Positions 19,891-30,063 of a DNA stretch of 64,000 bases are shown here, piece by piece. The translations under genes and the position numbers were made by a program. The notes below the pieces were generated by a model. That model searched no databases. It worked only from the letters and a program-made list of their open reading frames with translations, and had not been told where the DNA came from. Every line of letters starts with the position of its first letter. Position 1 is the first letter of the stretch. Source of the DNA: Bifidobacterium breve (GTDB taxonomy: Bacteria; Actinomycetota; Actinomycetes; Nanopelagicales; Nanopelagicaceae); contig CAMAPN010000001.1 of the NCBI GenBank assembly GCA_945860275.1, positions 1 through 64,000 on the forward strand, read 5' to 3'.

Positions 19891-20104
19891 TCACGCGGTA
19901 CGTGTGCATAGCTATGGCTGCGACAGAATTTCCAGTCATGCGAGCCCAAGCTGAAATATCGCTCTGCGTCGCGGGATCATCGGCCTTCAACACAATCGTT
20001 GCCCCTGCTGGCAAGTCTCGGATCGCTTTACCTAGTTGAATAATTGGAGTCGGGCAGAGAGCGCCAATACAGTCTAGTTCTACCTCGTTGTTGTTAACTT
20101 CCAC
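19880..20104 (-). CDS. TusA-family sulfurtransferase
   Basis: LDCIGALCPTPIIQLGKAI active-site CPxP; GTG start at 20104 just after the desulfurase stop. Confidence 0.85.
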   Translation of the reverse strand: MEVNNNEVELDCIGALCPTPIIQLGKAIRDLPAGATIVLKADDPATQSDISAWARMTGNSVAAIAMHTYRVTKR

Positions 20105-20105
20105 T

Positions 20106-21212
20106 TTAACTCCCCGCTTCCATTCGCAACCTATCAACAATTCCTGGAAGTAGCGCAAGGAATTTCTTGACCTCGCTCTCTGCCACTGCATGCATCAAAG
20201 AGATCCTGATGTTGCCATGGGTAAGTTGGCCCATCGCGCGCAGGACATGGCTTGGTTCGATTGCAGTGGCGACACATGCAGATCCCGATGCGACTGCAAA
20301 TCCTTCGCGTGCAAGGGCAGCGACTAATTCTTCGCCAGATACGTTAAGGATGGATATCGAGAGAATATGTGGCAACGATTGATTAGCGTCGCCACTACCG
20401 GCAATGTCAACATCGACAATCGTTTGTTTAATGACGGTCCGCATCAGCGTTATCAACGATCTGATGCGTTCTGCCTCGCGCGCTGAATCACTGAGCCATC
20501 CAGTTAGCGATGCTGCAGCTGCCAATGCGAGGGGTAGTGAGAAGGATTCGGGTGCGCGATGGGTTGTATTGATGGCTAATGGATTCGCCCACCGTTGATT
20601 CGCATTAATCACCATGATGCCTAGCCCAGCGGGACCATCCCAACTTTTCGCGGGAAAATCTGCCGTTGACCAATACGCTGGAAGCTTCACTAAGGGACCA
20701 GCAGCGGCGAAATCTAGATGTAGATGCGCTCCCAAACCGCCGACAAGTGGTGCCAAGTCTGCGAGGTTTTGTCTCACTCCAGTCTCGATGTTCGCTGCTT
20801 GAATCGCCACAGTTGAATCGCTCTCAAGCGCTTCAAGTAAGAGATCTCTATCGATTAATCCAATCTCTGATACCGGAATTGTCGCCATCGATTGCGCGCG
20901 TGCCCCCACTGCCAAGATTTCTTGCCGTTCGGTCGCCCCTGCAATGAAGGTGCCGTGCGCAAAATGAGAGGCCCCCATGATGGCCACTGGCGAAATGAGC
21001 GCCGGTTCACCCCAAAATTCAATTTCATCTGTTCTGACGCCAAGGCCCGCCGCAATCTCTTCCCGTGCCGAGCTGAGTAAATGCCGGGATTGGGCGCTTG
21101 CCGCACTGAGTCCATCGGGGCGAGCCCAGCCGCGCTCGAAAGCCGCGCGAAGCACCTCGGCGCCGGCAGGGTGGAGCGGGTGTTCTCCATCGAATGCGCC
21201 CGCTGTGACCAT
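20106..21212 (-). CDS. Divergent NifS/IscS-like cysteine desulfurase
   Basis: Catalytic-Cys region AVASGSACVATAIEPSHVLRAMG; PLP-Lys region FPAKSWDGPAGLG; ATG 21212 preferred over the TTG of the ORF track. Confidence 0.8.
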   Translation of the reverse strand: MVTAGAFDGEHPLHPAGAEVLRAAFERGWARPDGLSAASAQSRHLLSSAREEIAAGLGVRTDEIEFWGEPALISPVAIMGASHFAHGTFIAGATERQEILAVGARAQSMATIPVSEIGLIDRDLLLEALESDSTVAIQAANIETGVRQNLADLAPLVGGLGAHLHLDFAAAGPLVKLPAYWSTADFPAKSWDGPAGLGIMVINANQRWANPLAINTTHRAPESFSLPLALAAAASLTGWLSDSAREAERIRSLITLMRTVIKQTIVDVDIAGSGDANQSLPHILSISILNVSGEELVAALAREGFAVASGSACVATAIEPSHVLRAMGQLTHGNIRISLMHAVAESEVKKFLALLPGIVDRLRMEAGS

Positions 21213-21276
21213 TACCACGAGGCAGACGGTACTCGCCAACTCAACGGATGGCGAAAGGGGCGACTATTCTTTTCCT

Positions 21277-22101
21277 ATGGCTGCAGGGGGAGAAGTCCGC
21301 TCAATTGAAGGGTTCGGCCCTGCTCGCCCCGAGCGAGTAAGCGCCAAGGGGCGTGGCCTCTTTTCCTTGGGAGCACTTGCGCTCATTCTCTCCGGATGTT
21401 CCTCAGAACAACTTCCCGCACTTGGTTTTCCTCGCGGCGTAACTGATATCAACGATCGCTCCCACTTCCTATGGCAATGGGCATGGATTGCCGCCTTTGT
21501 CGTTGGTGCATTTACTGCAGTGCTAATTCTTTGGGCAGCATTTAGATACCGAGCGAAACGGCGCGTCACCACAGGTGGACCTGAGCAACTTCCTGAGCAA
21601 GTGAGTTATCACATGCCGCTTGAGATTATGTACACAGTAATTCCTTTTATCATCGTTGCAGTTTTGTTTTATTTCACCGCTCGAGATCAATCTGCCATCA
21701 CGAAGATTTCACCTGCTGGAGTTGCAGTCCATGAAATCGACGTCAACGCTATTCAATGGGCGTGGCAGTTCACCTATCCTGAAGCGAAGGAAAAGACAGT
21801 TACGGGTACGCCGGAGAAGCTGCCCACTCTTTATCTTCCTGTTGGTGAGCGCGTTCGCATCAACCTCACTGCCTCTGATGTTGTGCACAGCATGTGGATT
21901 CCAGCGTTTATGATGCAGATGCAAGCATTGCCCTATGTCAAGAATCAATTTGAATTCACCGCCCAGAAAGAGGGCACTTATCCAGGATTCTGCAATATGC
22001 ATTGCGGACGAAATCACTCGCAAATGCGATTTACCGTGAAAGTAGTTTCACCAACGGAATATCAGAGCTACGTCAACGCACTTAAAGGTGGTGTTGCATG
22101 A
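21277..22101 (+). CDS. ctaC: Cytochrome c oxidase subunit II
   Basis: Lipobox LILSGCSS, two TMs, NAIQWAWQF, CuA motif [16 protein letters not shown] 21277. Confidence 0.93.
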   Translation: MAAGGEVRSIEGFGPARPERVSAKGRGLFSLGALALILSGCSSEQLPALGFPRGVTDINDRSHFLWQWAWIAAFVVGAFTAVLILWAAFRYRAKRRVTTGGPEQLPEQVSYHMPLEIMYTVIPFIIVAVLFYFTARDQSAITKISPAGVAVHEIDVNAIQWAWQFTYPEAKEKTVTGTPEKLPTLYLPVGERVRINLTASDVVHSMWIPAFMMQMQALPYVKNQFEFTAQKEGTYPGFCNMHCGRNHSQMRFTVKVVSPTEYQSYVNALKGGVA

Positions 22102-23747
22102 CAACATACGCAGAGCGCCCAACTCTCTCGCAAACCCGTCCAACAGAGCCACTGAGCAAGGGTCGGTTAATCGTTAAGTGGATGACCACTACCGACCACA
22201 AGGTCATTGGACACCTCTACCTCATTACCTCCTTTATCTGGTTCCTCATCGGTGGCGTGATGGCGCTGTTCATGCGTGCAGAGCTTGCTCGACCAGGTTT
22301 ACAGTTCCTTAGCGTTGAGCAGTACAACCAGCTCTTTACAATGCACGGAATCATCATGTTGCTGATGTTTGCTACTCCGCTTTTCGTCGGATTTGCCAAT
22401 GAAATCATGCCGCTTCAGATTGGCGCTGCTGACGTCGCGTTCCCACGAATGAACATGCTCTCCTACTGGCTCTACCTATTCGGTGGCCTCATGGCGATTG
22501 CAGGCTTCTTTACCCCTGGAGGCGCACCCTCGTTTGGTTGGACTGCTTACGCACCACTATCCAGCGCTGAATATTCGCCGGGCATTGGCAGCGATCTATG
22601 GATCATGGGACTTGCTATTGGCGGTCTTGGAACAATCCTGGGTGGCGTTAACTTCATCACCACAATTTTCTGTATGCGCGCACCTGGAATGACCATGTTC
22701 CGGATGTCAATCTTCACGTGGAACGTATTACTTACCTCAATTTTGATTCTCCTAGCCTTCCCACCACTTGCAGCAGCGTTACTTGGCCTCGAAGCAGATC
22801 GACGTTTCGGAGCGCTTATCTTCGACCCAGCAAACGGTGGCGCGATGCTCTGGCAGCATCTCTTCTGGTTCTTTGGTCACCCAGAGGTTTATATCCTCGC
22901 GCTGCCATTCTTTGGCATCGTAAGTGAAATCCTTCCCGTCTTCAGTAGAAAACCAATCTTTGGTTACAAGGGCCTTGTTGCGGCAACAATTGCGATTGCT
23001 GCGCTTTCGGTAGCTGTATGGGCGCATCACCTCTTCACAACTGGACAAGTGCTTCTACCGTTCTTCTCCTTCATGACCTTCTTGATTGGTGTGCCAACTG
23101 GGGTGAAGTTCTTTAACTGGATTGGAACTATGTGGCGCGGTCAAGTTCACATGGATACGCCAATGATTTGGTCGCTTGGCTTCCTCATCACCTTCCTCTT
23201 CGGTGGATTGACAGGCATCATTCTTGCTAGCCCACCATTAGATTTCGCCGTCTCTGCCTCGTACTTTGTTGTGGCGCATTTCCACTACGTCATCTTCGGC
23301 ACAGTCGTCTTTGCGATGTTCGGTGGCTTCTACTTCTGGTGGCCAAAGTTCACCGGTCGCATGCTTAACGAGACGCTCGGCAAGATTCATTTCTGGACCG
23401 TGCTTGTGGGCTTCCACCTAACATTCCTGATTCAGCACTGGCTCGGAATCGTAGGCATGCCACGTCGCTACGCCGATTACCTCGCCAGCGACGGCTTCAC
23501 TGGCATGAACATGATTTCCACAGTCGGCGCGTTCCTGCTGGCCTTCTCGACGATTCCGTTCATGCTCAACATCTGGATTACTCGGAACTCACCGAAGGTC
23601 ACCACTGATGATCCGTGGGGCTATGGCGGATCTCTTGAATGGGCAACCAGCTGTCCACCACCGCGTCATAACTTCACATCGATTCCTCGAATTCGAAGTG
23701 AGCGTCCAGCATTTGATCTCCACCATCCAGAAGTAGGCCCTCACTAA
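22098..23747 (+). CDS. ctaD: Cytochrome c oxidase subunit I
   Basis: [40 protein letters not shown]. Confidence 0.97.
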   Translation: MTTYAERPTLSQTRPTEPLSKGRLIVKWMTTTDHKVIGHLYLITSFIWFLIGGVMALFMRAELARPGLQFLSVEQYNQLFTMHGIIMLLMFATPLFVGFANEIMPLQIGAADVAFPRMNMLSYWLYLFGGLMAIAGFFTPGGAPSFGWTAYAPLSSAEYSPGIGSDLWIMGLAIGGLGTILGGVNFITTIFCMRAPGMTMFRMSIFTWNVLLTSILILLAFPPLAAALLGLEADRRFGALIFDPANGGAMLWQHLFWFFGHPEVYILALPFFGIVSEILPVFSRKPIFGYKGLVAATIAIAALSVAVWAHHLFTTGQVLLPFFSFMTFLIGVPTGVKFFNWIGTMWRGQVHMDTPMIWSLGFLITFLFGGLTGIILASPPLDFAVSASYFVVAHFHYVIFGTVVFAMFGGFYFWWPKFTGRMLNETLGKIHFWTVLVGFHLTFLIQHWLGIVGMPRRYADYLASDGFTGMNMISTVGAFLLAFSTIPFMLNIWITRNSPKVTTDDPWGYGGSLEWATSCPPPRHNFTSIPRIRSERPAFDLHHPEVGPH

Positions 23748-23802
23748 GCTTCGGATGTTGTTCACCGCAATAACTAGAGAACCAGAAAGACGAGGTAAGT
23801 AG

Positions 23803-24189
23803 ATGAAGTTTGGATGGCGCCTTTTTGGTGGTATCGCTCTCTTTTACGCCATCGTTACTGTCGTCTATGCGCTGTGGGCTAAAGAGGTTGTCGGCATCGT
23901 TGCGCTCATTTTGAGCACCTGTCTTGCGATCTTGATTGGATTTTATTTCTGGTTCACTGACCGGCGGGTAGGCGCAACACTCCCTGAAGATAATCTCGAA
24001 GGTGAAATCGCCGATCGAGCAGGAGAGCAGGGATTCTTTAGCCCTCACTCCTGGTGGCCATTTGTTGTATCGCTCTTTGCAACGCTGACCGGGTTGGGCT
24101 TGATTCTTGGTTGGTGGTTCACTCTTATTGGCGCGACTGCTTTGATGATTTCGATCATGGGTTGGTCACTGCAATACGAACGTCGTTAA
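23803..24189 (+). CDS. ctaF: Cytochrome c oxidase subunit IV (actinobacterial type)
   Basis: Small polytopic protein MKFGWRLFGGIALFYAIVTVVYALW directly after ctaD; PHSWWPF motif. Confidence 0.88.
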   Translation: MKFGWRLFGGIALFYAIVTVVYALWAKEVVGIVALILSTCLAILIGFYFWFTDRRVGATLPEDNLEGEIADRAGEQGFFSPHSWWPFVVSLFATLTGLGLILGWWFTLIGATALMISIMGWSLQYERR

Positions 24190-24205
24190 ACACTTCACGT
24201 TAAAA

Positions 24206-24254
24206 AATATCCCGGCTGCACCAGAACTGAAACCTCGGTGGTGGCCGGGATATT
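24206..24254 (-). terminator. Rho-independent terminator of the qcrCAB transcript
   Basis: Perfect 11-bp arms AATATCCCGGC / GCCGGGATATT followed on the minus strand by a T-tract, immediately 3' of qcrB. Confidence 0.85.
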
Positions 24255-24274
24255 GAGAAGTTGGCGCTAGTTCT

Positions 24275-25873
24275 TTAGTGGTGTCCACCTTCAAGAGCTT
24301 TTACATCTTCAGCAGTTGGTTTAGCGATTTGCTCGCCGAGCATTGCCTTACTCAAACGTCTGCGGACCTTCGCCTTTATCCCTGCCCGTGGCGCAACGCC
24401 ATTGGCATCAATTGCGGGGGCGTCGAGGGGGAGCGCCTGTTGGTGCTGCGTTAAGAGGTGGGCCTGCTCAGGAGAGATCGGCTCGTGCACTTCAATGTAT
24501 TCACCGTGTGGCAACATCACTAGACGTCCCGTTTCTCGACCATGGAGAACTAATTCGCGGTCATAGCGCTGAAGCGAAAGACAAACTCGCTTAGTGATGA
24601 CATAGGCCAGCGGGGGTAGCACGATGATGCTAATTCGCGTGCCCCACATAATCTGGTTGATACTCAAACCAAAGTGGGTGGCGATGAGGTCGTTTCCTCC
24701 ATTGATGAGTGAAACGATCATGAAGGTCAGCGACATCGCACCTATTGCGGTCCGCGTCGGCGCATTCCGTGGGCGATCGAGTAAATGGTGTTCGCGCTTA
24801 TCTCCAGTTGCCCATGCCTCAATGAATGGGTAAAGCGCCATGCCGGTAAAGATGATGCCAGGAACAATCAATCCTGGAATCAGGATGTTCCATGAGATGG
24901 TGTATCCAAAAAGATACGTTTCCAATGGCGGAGCCATTCGGACTAAACCATCGAGCCAGCCCATGTACCAGTCCGGCTGCGAACCAGCCGAAATCTGAGT
25001 TGGCGTATATGGACCAAAGATCCAAATGGGGTTAATGGACGCGAAAGCTCCCAGGAGCACTGTGACTCCAAAGACGATGAAGAAGAAGCCACCGGCTTTT
25101 GCCATATACACCGGAAGTAATGGGTAGCCGACGACGTTCTTCTCGGTACGTCCAGCGCCTGGATATTGAGTGTGCTTCTGGTACCACACGAGCATCAAGT
25201 GCACTGTAATGAGCGCTAGGAAGATTCCTGGCAGAAGGAGCACGTGCACGGTGTAAATCCGTGGAATGAAGAGTTCGCCTGGGAAATCGCCACCAAAGGC
25301 AAAGAACGCAAGGTACGTTCCAATCACCGGAATTGCTTGAATGATTGCTTCTGCTATTCGAATTCCCGTGCCGGAGAGAAGATCATCGGGAAGTGAATAG
25401 CCTAGGAAGCCCTCAACGATTCCTAACGTAAGTAGAGCAACGCCGAAAATCCAGTTAAGTTCACGAGGTTTACGGAATGCGCCAGTGAAAAAGACGCGCA
25501 TCAAGTGCGCAACCATTGCGGCGAGAAAGAGCAGCGCAGCCCAGTGGTGAACTTGGCGCATTAACAAACCGCCGCGTACATCAAAGGAGATGTTGAGCGT
25601 GGATTCGTAAGCAGCAGACATCTTCACACCGTTTAGTGGAAGGTATGAGCCGTTGTACACCAACTCTTCTTGGGAAGGGACGAACCAGAACGTTAAGAAG
25701 GTTCCTGAGAGCAAGAGAATGATGAACGAATAGAGCGCAATTTCACCCAACATAAAGGACCAGTGATCAGGAAATACTTTTTGTAAACTCTTCTTCACCC
25801 ATTTAGCAGCACCGGTGCGCTCGTCAATGAAATTTGCTGCACCACCTGCGATTTTCTCGCGACGCGTGATCAT
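24275..25873 (-). CDS. qcrB: Cytochrome bc1 complex cytochrome b subunit
   Basis: FPDHWSFMLGEIALYSF, GYSLPDDLLSGTGIRI, actinobacterial C-terminal extension. Confidence 0.95.
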   Translation of the reverse strand: MITRREKIAGGAANFIDERTGAAKWVKKSLQKVFPDHWSFMLGEIALYSFIILLLSGTFLTFWFVPSQEELVYNGSYLPLNGVKMSAAYESTLNISFDVRGGLLMRQVHHWAALLFLAAMVAHLMRVFFTGAFRKPRELNWIFGVALLTLGIVEGFLGYSLPDDLLSGTGIRIAEAIIQAIPVIGTYLAFFAFGGDFPGELFIPRIYTVHVLLLPGIFLALITVHLMLVWYQKHTQYPGAGRTEKNVVGYPLLPVYMAKAGGFFFIVFGVTVLLGAFASINPIWIFGPYTPTQISAGSQPDWYMGWLDGLVRMAPPLETYLFGYTISWNILIPGLIVPGIIFTGMALYPFIEAWATGDKREHHLLDRPRNAPTRTAIGAMSLTFMIVSLINGGNDLIATHFGLSINQIMWGTRISIIVLPPLAYVITKRVCLSLQRYDRELVLHGRETGRLVMLPHGEYIEVHEPISPEQAHLLTQHQQALPLDAPAIDANGVAPRAGIKAKVRRRLSKAMLGEQIAKPTAEDVKALEGGHH

Positions 25874-26862
25874 ATGTTTCGCTCCCAGAAGCTCGGTCCG
25901 ACCGGTTCGTTAAATGGTGCCGCTGCAACGAGGTAACCCTCGCCATCGACGGTGATGGCCAATTGTGGCAGAGGGCGCGCAGCGGGGCCAAAGATAACTT
26001 TGGCACCAGTTGGCACATCGAATGTCGATTGATGACATGGGCAAAGCAGATGTTTTGTCTGTTGTTCGTAGAGGGCAACAGGGCAACCCATATGCGAACA
26101 GATTTTAGAGAAGGCGATGATGCCTTCGTGCGTCCACGACATTCGCTCTTCCGAGAGTTTGAGCTCTGCCGGGCGCACGCGAATCAAAATGGCGGCATCT
26201 TTGGCGATGTCTGAGAGCTTGCGATGTTCTGGGTCGTCGATTTGGGGGAGGACGTGAGCGATCGCGCCAACTTCGAGATCCTCTGGTCGGATTGGTCGAT
26301 TTCCGGGGTCGGTAACGATGCGCACCCCGGTGTCCCAAGTGGTTTTCAAAAGTCTTTGCTCTGGTAGTGGTCCTAAATCGCGGAGCAGAATTATTGGTGA
26401 GAGTCCGACAAGCCCCAGAGCAAGTCCGAGACTTCTTTTGATCATCGAACGGCGACCAAGTTGAACTTTTCCTGCCTCTGCTTTAACTGTTGCAACAAAG
26501 GAAGCTCGATCTTCATCGCTGGAGCGCATTTCGTGACGCTGTGCGATCACCTCTTCATCTGGCATCAAAGTTTTTGCCCAATGGACAGCGCCAGCACCAA
26601 TGAAGAAGAGCGCGAAACCTAACCCGGCACCGATACCGAGGTTGTGCGCATTGATATTTCCAAAAAGTGGCAAGAAGACAAAGAGGTCGGTAGGAATCCA
26701 GATGAATGAATAGATAAAGAGCAGAGTTCCGGCAGTGGACAAGAGAAAGAGGATTGAGACCTGACGTTCCGCGCGCTTCTCAGCTTTCGGATCGGTATCA
26801 GCCTTGCGGTGGACATGATGAGGAAGGCCAGGATCTGCAAGTGGCTCTAGTTGATTCGACAT
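25870..26862 (-). CDS. qcrA: Rieske iron-sulfur subunit of bc1 complex
   Basis: CSHMGCPVALYEQQTKHLLCPCHQSTFDV, three N-terminal TMs. Confidence 0.95.
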   Translation of the reverse strand: MSNQLEPLADPGLPHHVHRKADTDPKAEKRAERQVSILFLLSTAGTLLFIYSFIWIPTDLFVFLPLFGNINAHNLGIGAGLGFALFFIGAGAVHWAKTLMPDEEVIAQRHEMRSSDEDRASFVATVKAEAGKVQLGRRSMIKRSLGLALGLVGLSPIILLRDLGPLPEQRLLKTTWDTGVRIVTDPGNRPIRPEDLEVGAIAHVLPQIDDPEHRKLSDIAKDAAILIRVRPAELKLSEERMSWTHEGIIAFSKICSHMGCPVALYEQQTKHLLCPCHQSTFDVPTGAKVIFGPAARPLPQLAITVDGEGYLVAAAPFNEPVGPSFWERNI

Positions 26863-26880
26863 ATCTAGTACTGCTCCCTC

Positions 26881-26910
26881 TCTACTGTTCTCTACTGTTC
26901 TCTACTGCTT
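26881..26910. repeat. 10-bp tandem repeat (tctactgttc, 3 units, last imperfect)
   Basis: tctactgttc tctactgttc tctactgctt in the qcrC-qcrA intergenic region. Confidence 0.9.
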
Positions 26911-26941
26911 GATAAAACTTCTTCTCTGCTCAACATCTGCT

Positions 26942-27739
26942 TTAGCGCGCTTTCGTGGCTAGCCAGACTGCGATTGCAATTAACGCACCAATGCCTACCA
27001 CCCATGCCACTAAACCTTCTGTCACCGGGCCCACTTTGCCCAGTGATGCTCCAGCAAAATTTCCTTCGCTCTCAACAGATTTGACCCACTTGATTATGGA
27101 GAGTTTCTCTTCAGGGGTGATGGCGCGATCGCCGAAGACTGGCATCGCCTGCGGTCCAGTAATCATTGCTTCGTAAATGTGCACCGGTTCAACTCCCATA
27201 AGCGTTGGTGCATATTTGCCTGCAGTGAGCGCACCACCTTGCGCTGCTGCGTTATGGCACATTGCGCAGTTGGTGCGGAAAAGCTCGCCACCTTCAGCAA
27301 CATTTCCATCGCGCTCGTAATCCAATTGTTCTTCCGTAGGAATAGCAGGTCCTGGAGCCAAGCTCGCAACATATGCAGCAAGAGCAGCTATCTCTTGCGC
27401 GTTGTACACCGGCTTCTTTCGCATCGCCTGGACACTCATATCACCCATGGGCATTCGACCGGTGGCTACTTGGAAATCTACCGATGCTGCACCAACGCCA
27501 ATCAGCGAAGGCGCAATGCTTCCACCTTCTGCGTTTAAGCCGTGGCATGAGGAACATCCTCGGAGGAAGATGTTCTTTCCCTCTTCAATCAACGCCGAAC
27601 GTGCATTGCTTGCCGTTGCATTATTTGGGGGTGCTGCAATGGAGTAAATGCCGCCGATAAGAAAGAGGCCAACAACTAAGAGAGCAGGAGCCATGGCGCG
27701 ATGACGTCTCTTGCCAGTGAGCCATCTAAAGAGTGACAT
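26942..27739 (-). CDS. qcrC: Diheme cytochrome c subunit of bc1 complex
   Basis: Two CxxCH motifs (CSSCHG, CAMCHN), N- and C-terminal TMs. Confidence 0.94.
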   Translation of the reverse strand: MSLFRWLTGKRRHRAMAPALLVVGLFLIGGIYSIAAPPNNATASNARSALIEEGKNIFLRGCSSCHGLNAEGGSIAPSLIGVGAASVDFQVATGRMPMGDMSVQAMRKKPVYNAQEIAALAAYVASLAPGPAIPTEEQLDYERDGNVAEGGELFRTNCAMCHNAAAQGGALTAGKYAPTLMGVEPVHIYEAMITGPQAMPVFGDRAITPEEKLSIIKWVKSVESEGNFAGASLGKVGPVTEGLVAWVVGIGALIAIAVWLATKAR

Positions 27740-27775
27740 GAAGTCAACGCTGCCTTTCCTGTTATATCTCGTGAA

Positions 27776-28414
27776 CTATTTGACCAAGTAAATCGATGCG
27801 AACAGGGCAATCCATACAACGTCAACGAAGTGCCAGTAGTACGAGACCACGATTGCCGTGGTTGCTTGTTTGTGGCCGAAAGTGCGTGCATAGCTTGTCC
27901 GGATTAAAACGATGAGAAAGGCCAACAAGCCCCCAGTGACGTGCAGGCCATGGAAGCCAGTGGTGATGTAGAAGACCGAACCGTAGGCATTACTGCTTAG
28001 CGAAATACCTTCCATCACAAGATGGGCATACTCGTAAACCTGACCTGCGATAAAAAATGCTCCCATGAGAAAGGTGAGGGCAAACCATTCGCGCATGCCC
28101 CATGTTGAGATATTTCGAAGCTTGCCGGTTCGGCGCGCTTGAAAACGTTCTGCAGCAAATACTCCGAACTGACAAGTTACCGAGCTCAGGACAAGAACCG
28201 TTGTGTTCAATGAAGAGAATGGGATGGCCAGGAGATCGGTATTTGCTTTCCAAATTTCGGGGCCTTGCACCGACCTGGTCGTGAAGTACATCGCAAAGAG
28301 CGCTGCAAAGAACATCAATTCACTGGAGAGCCAGACGATGGTTCCAACAGCCACCAAGTTGGGGCGGGATGAACTAGCGTGATAGGAATCCTGGTGCTGG
28401 GCGGTAGCGGACAT
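27776..28414 (-). CDS. ctaE: Cytochrome c oxidase subunit III
   Basis: [44 protein letters not shown] 28414. Confidence 0.94.
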   Translation of the reverse strand: MSATAQHQDSYHASSSRPNLVAVGTIVWLSSELMFFAALFAMYFTTRSVQGPEIWKANTDLLAIPFSSLNTTVLVLSSVTCQFGVFAAERFQARRTGKLRNISTWGMREWFALTFLMGAFFIAGQVYEYAHLVMEGISLSSNAYGSVFYITTGFHGLHVTGGLLAFLIVLIRTSYARTFGHKQATTAIVVSYYWHFVDVVWIALFASIYLVK

Positions 28415-28568
28415 GCCTTGATTATTCCCGATTTTCCGCGGAGATAGAGAGTTTTTGGCCGCTCGAGAGGGGGTCAAATTGGGGTGAATCTCATCACGCG
28501 AGCAGGTCGCAAGGATTGCAGGCGTGGGCTCGGGCTTTAGCGCTCACACCCTCCATTAGGCTAGGGAT

Positions 28569-28991
28569 ATGGCAAACGAAATCGTTCTGGTCTATTCGGA
28601 TAATTCGCTGGTCCGCGCAGCTATTAAACGGGCGATTACCCCTTCACCAAGCCCCGAGAGCGCCCCGATCACGATTAAGGAGTTCGCCACCGCCGATGCG
28701 CTCCGAGGATATTTCGATGACAAGGGCCAGGCAGCTCTTGTGATCGTTGATGGCGAAGCCACCCCTGAAGGCGGGCTCGGCTTAGCCCGACAACTCAAGG
28801 ATGAGATTTACCAAGCGCCCCCGATCGTGGGCATTATCGCCCGAGAGGCAGATCGGTGGCTTGCCACATGGGCGCGCGTTGACGCTATCGCCTTTCATCC
28901 GATTGACCCTCGCGCCCTCGCTCGCGAAGTAGCGGTTTTACTCCCGCAAAAGACGGTCGTTTCGAGCGCGAGCTCACAGCCATCTCATTAG
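28569..28991 (+). CDS. Atypical response-regulator-receiver-like protein
   Basis: 140 aa, IVLVYSDNSLVRAAIKRAI ... ALVIVDGEATPEGGLGLARQLKDE receiver-like alternation; no output domain. Confidence 0.6.
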   Translation: MANEIVLVYSDNSLVRAAIKRAITPSPSPESAPITIKEFATADALRGYFDDKGQAALVIVDGEATPEGGLGLARQLKDEIYQAPPIVGIIAREADRWLATWARVDAIAFHPIDPRALAREVAVLLPQKTVVSSASSQPSH

Positions 28992-29004
28992 AGCTGATTT
29001 CACA

Positions 29005-30063
29005 ATGGCCAGTAATTCTCATGACAGCTGGAACCATGCGCTCGCCGAACTAGCCCTCAATCACGATCTCTTGCGCTCGGACAGTCGAGCGGTGATGGAG
29101 GAGATTCTCGGCGGTAATCGCACTCAGGAAGAGATTGCGGAATTTTTGGCGCTTCACACACGTAAGGGTGGAACCGCAGTTGAAGTATCAGGTTTTATTG
29201 AAGCGATGTACGCGCATGCGGCGCCGATTTCCATCACAGATCGAGCAGTCGACACAGTAGGAACTGGGGGCGATGGATTTCATACCATCAACATTTCTAC
29301 GACATCTGCAATTGTGGCGGCAAGCGCCGGTGCTCGCGTCGTTAAGCACGGCAACCGGGCGGCAACGTCAAAATCTGGCGCAGCTGATGTGCTTGAAGCG
29401 CTGGGAATCAGAATTGAATTAAATGGTTCGCAAGTTGCGCAGTTAGTTGAAGAGATTGGATTGGGTTTCTGTTTTGCGCCGATGTTTCATAGCGCGATGC
29501 GTCATGCAGGACCTGCCCGTAAATCTTTGGGATATCCCACCATTTTTAACATTCTAGGACCGCTTTCAAATCCTGCTCAACCAAATGCATACGCAATCGG
29601 TGTAGCAAAAGCTGAGATGTTTCCCATTGTTGCTGAGGTACTTCGATCGCGGGGAGCTGATGCATTGGTTTTTCGTGGCGATGATGGACTTGACGAGATT
29701 AGTCTTTCAGCGCCAACTCAAATATACGTGATTGGTTCGGAGAGAGTTAAGCAGGATGAAATAGATCCGCAGGAATGGGGGATAGCCCGAGCTCCCATTG
29801 AAGCGCTTCGGGGTGGTAGCGCTCAAGAGAACGCTGAACACCTGCGTGCGATTCTTAACGGACGTGCCGGGGCAATGCGAGATGTGGTGTTGCTTAACGC
29901 TGCCGCAGCGATTATCGCGTTTGAAGGCTTCACTGAGGATGTGATGGCTGAATATATTTCAGAACGATTTACCACTGCTCTTGAAAAAGCGGGAGCGGCT
30001 ATCGATTCCGGGGCCGCTAGCGCGCTGCTGGAAAGTTGGATTGAACGTTCTCATCAGGTTTAG
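29005..30063 (+). CDS. trpD: Anthranilate phosphoribosyltransferase
   Basis: DTVGTGGDGFHTINISTTSAIVAASAGARVVKHGNRAATSKSGAADVLEALG. Confidence 0.96.
   Translation: MASNSHDSWNHALAELALNHDLLRSDSRAVMEEILGGNRTQEEIAEFLALHTRKGGTAVEVSGFIEAMYAHAAPISITDRAVDTVGTGGDGFHTINISTTSAIVAASAGARVVKHGNRAATSKSGAADVLEALGIRIELNGSQVAQLVEEIGLGFCFAPMFHSAMRHAGPARKSLGYPTIFNILGPLSNPAQPNAYAIGVAKAEMFPIVAEVLRSRGADALVFRGDDGLDEISLSAPTQIYVIGSERVKQDEIDPQEWGIARAPIEALRGGSAQENAEHLRAILNGRAGAMRDVVLLNAAAAIIAFEGFTEDVMAEYISERFTTALEKAGAAIDSGAASALLESWIERSHQV

Noticed and set aside
20977-22101. 374-aa version of CtaC
   Set aside because: Upstream extension is antisense to the cysteine desulfurase; lipoprotein signal begins at ATG 21277.
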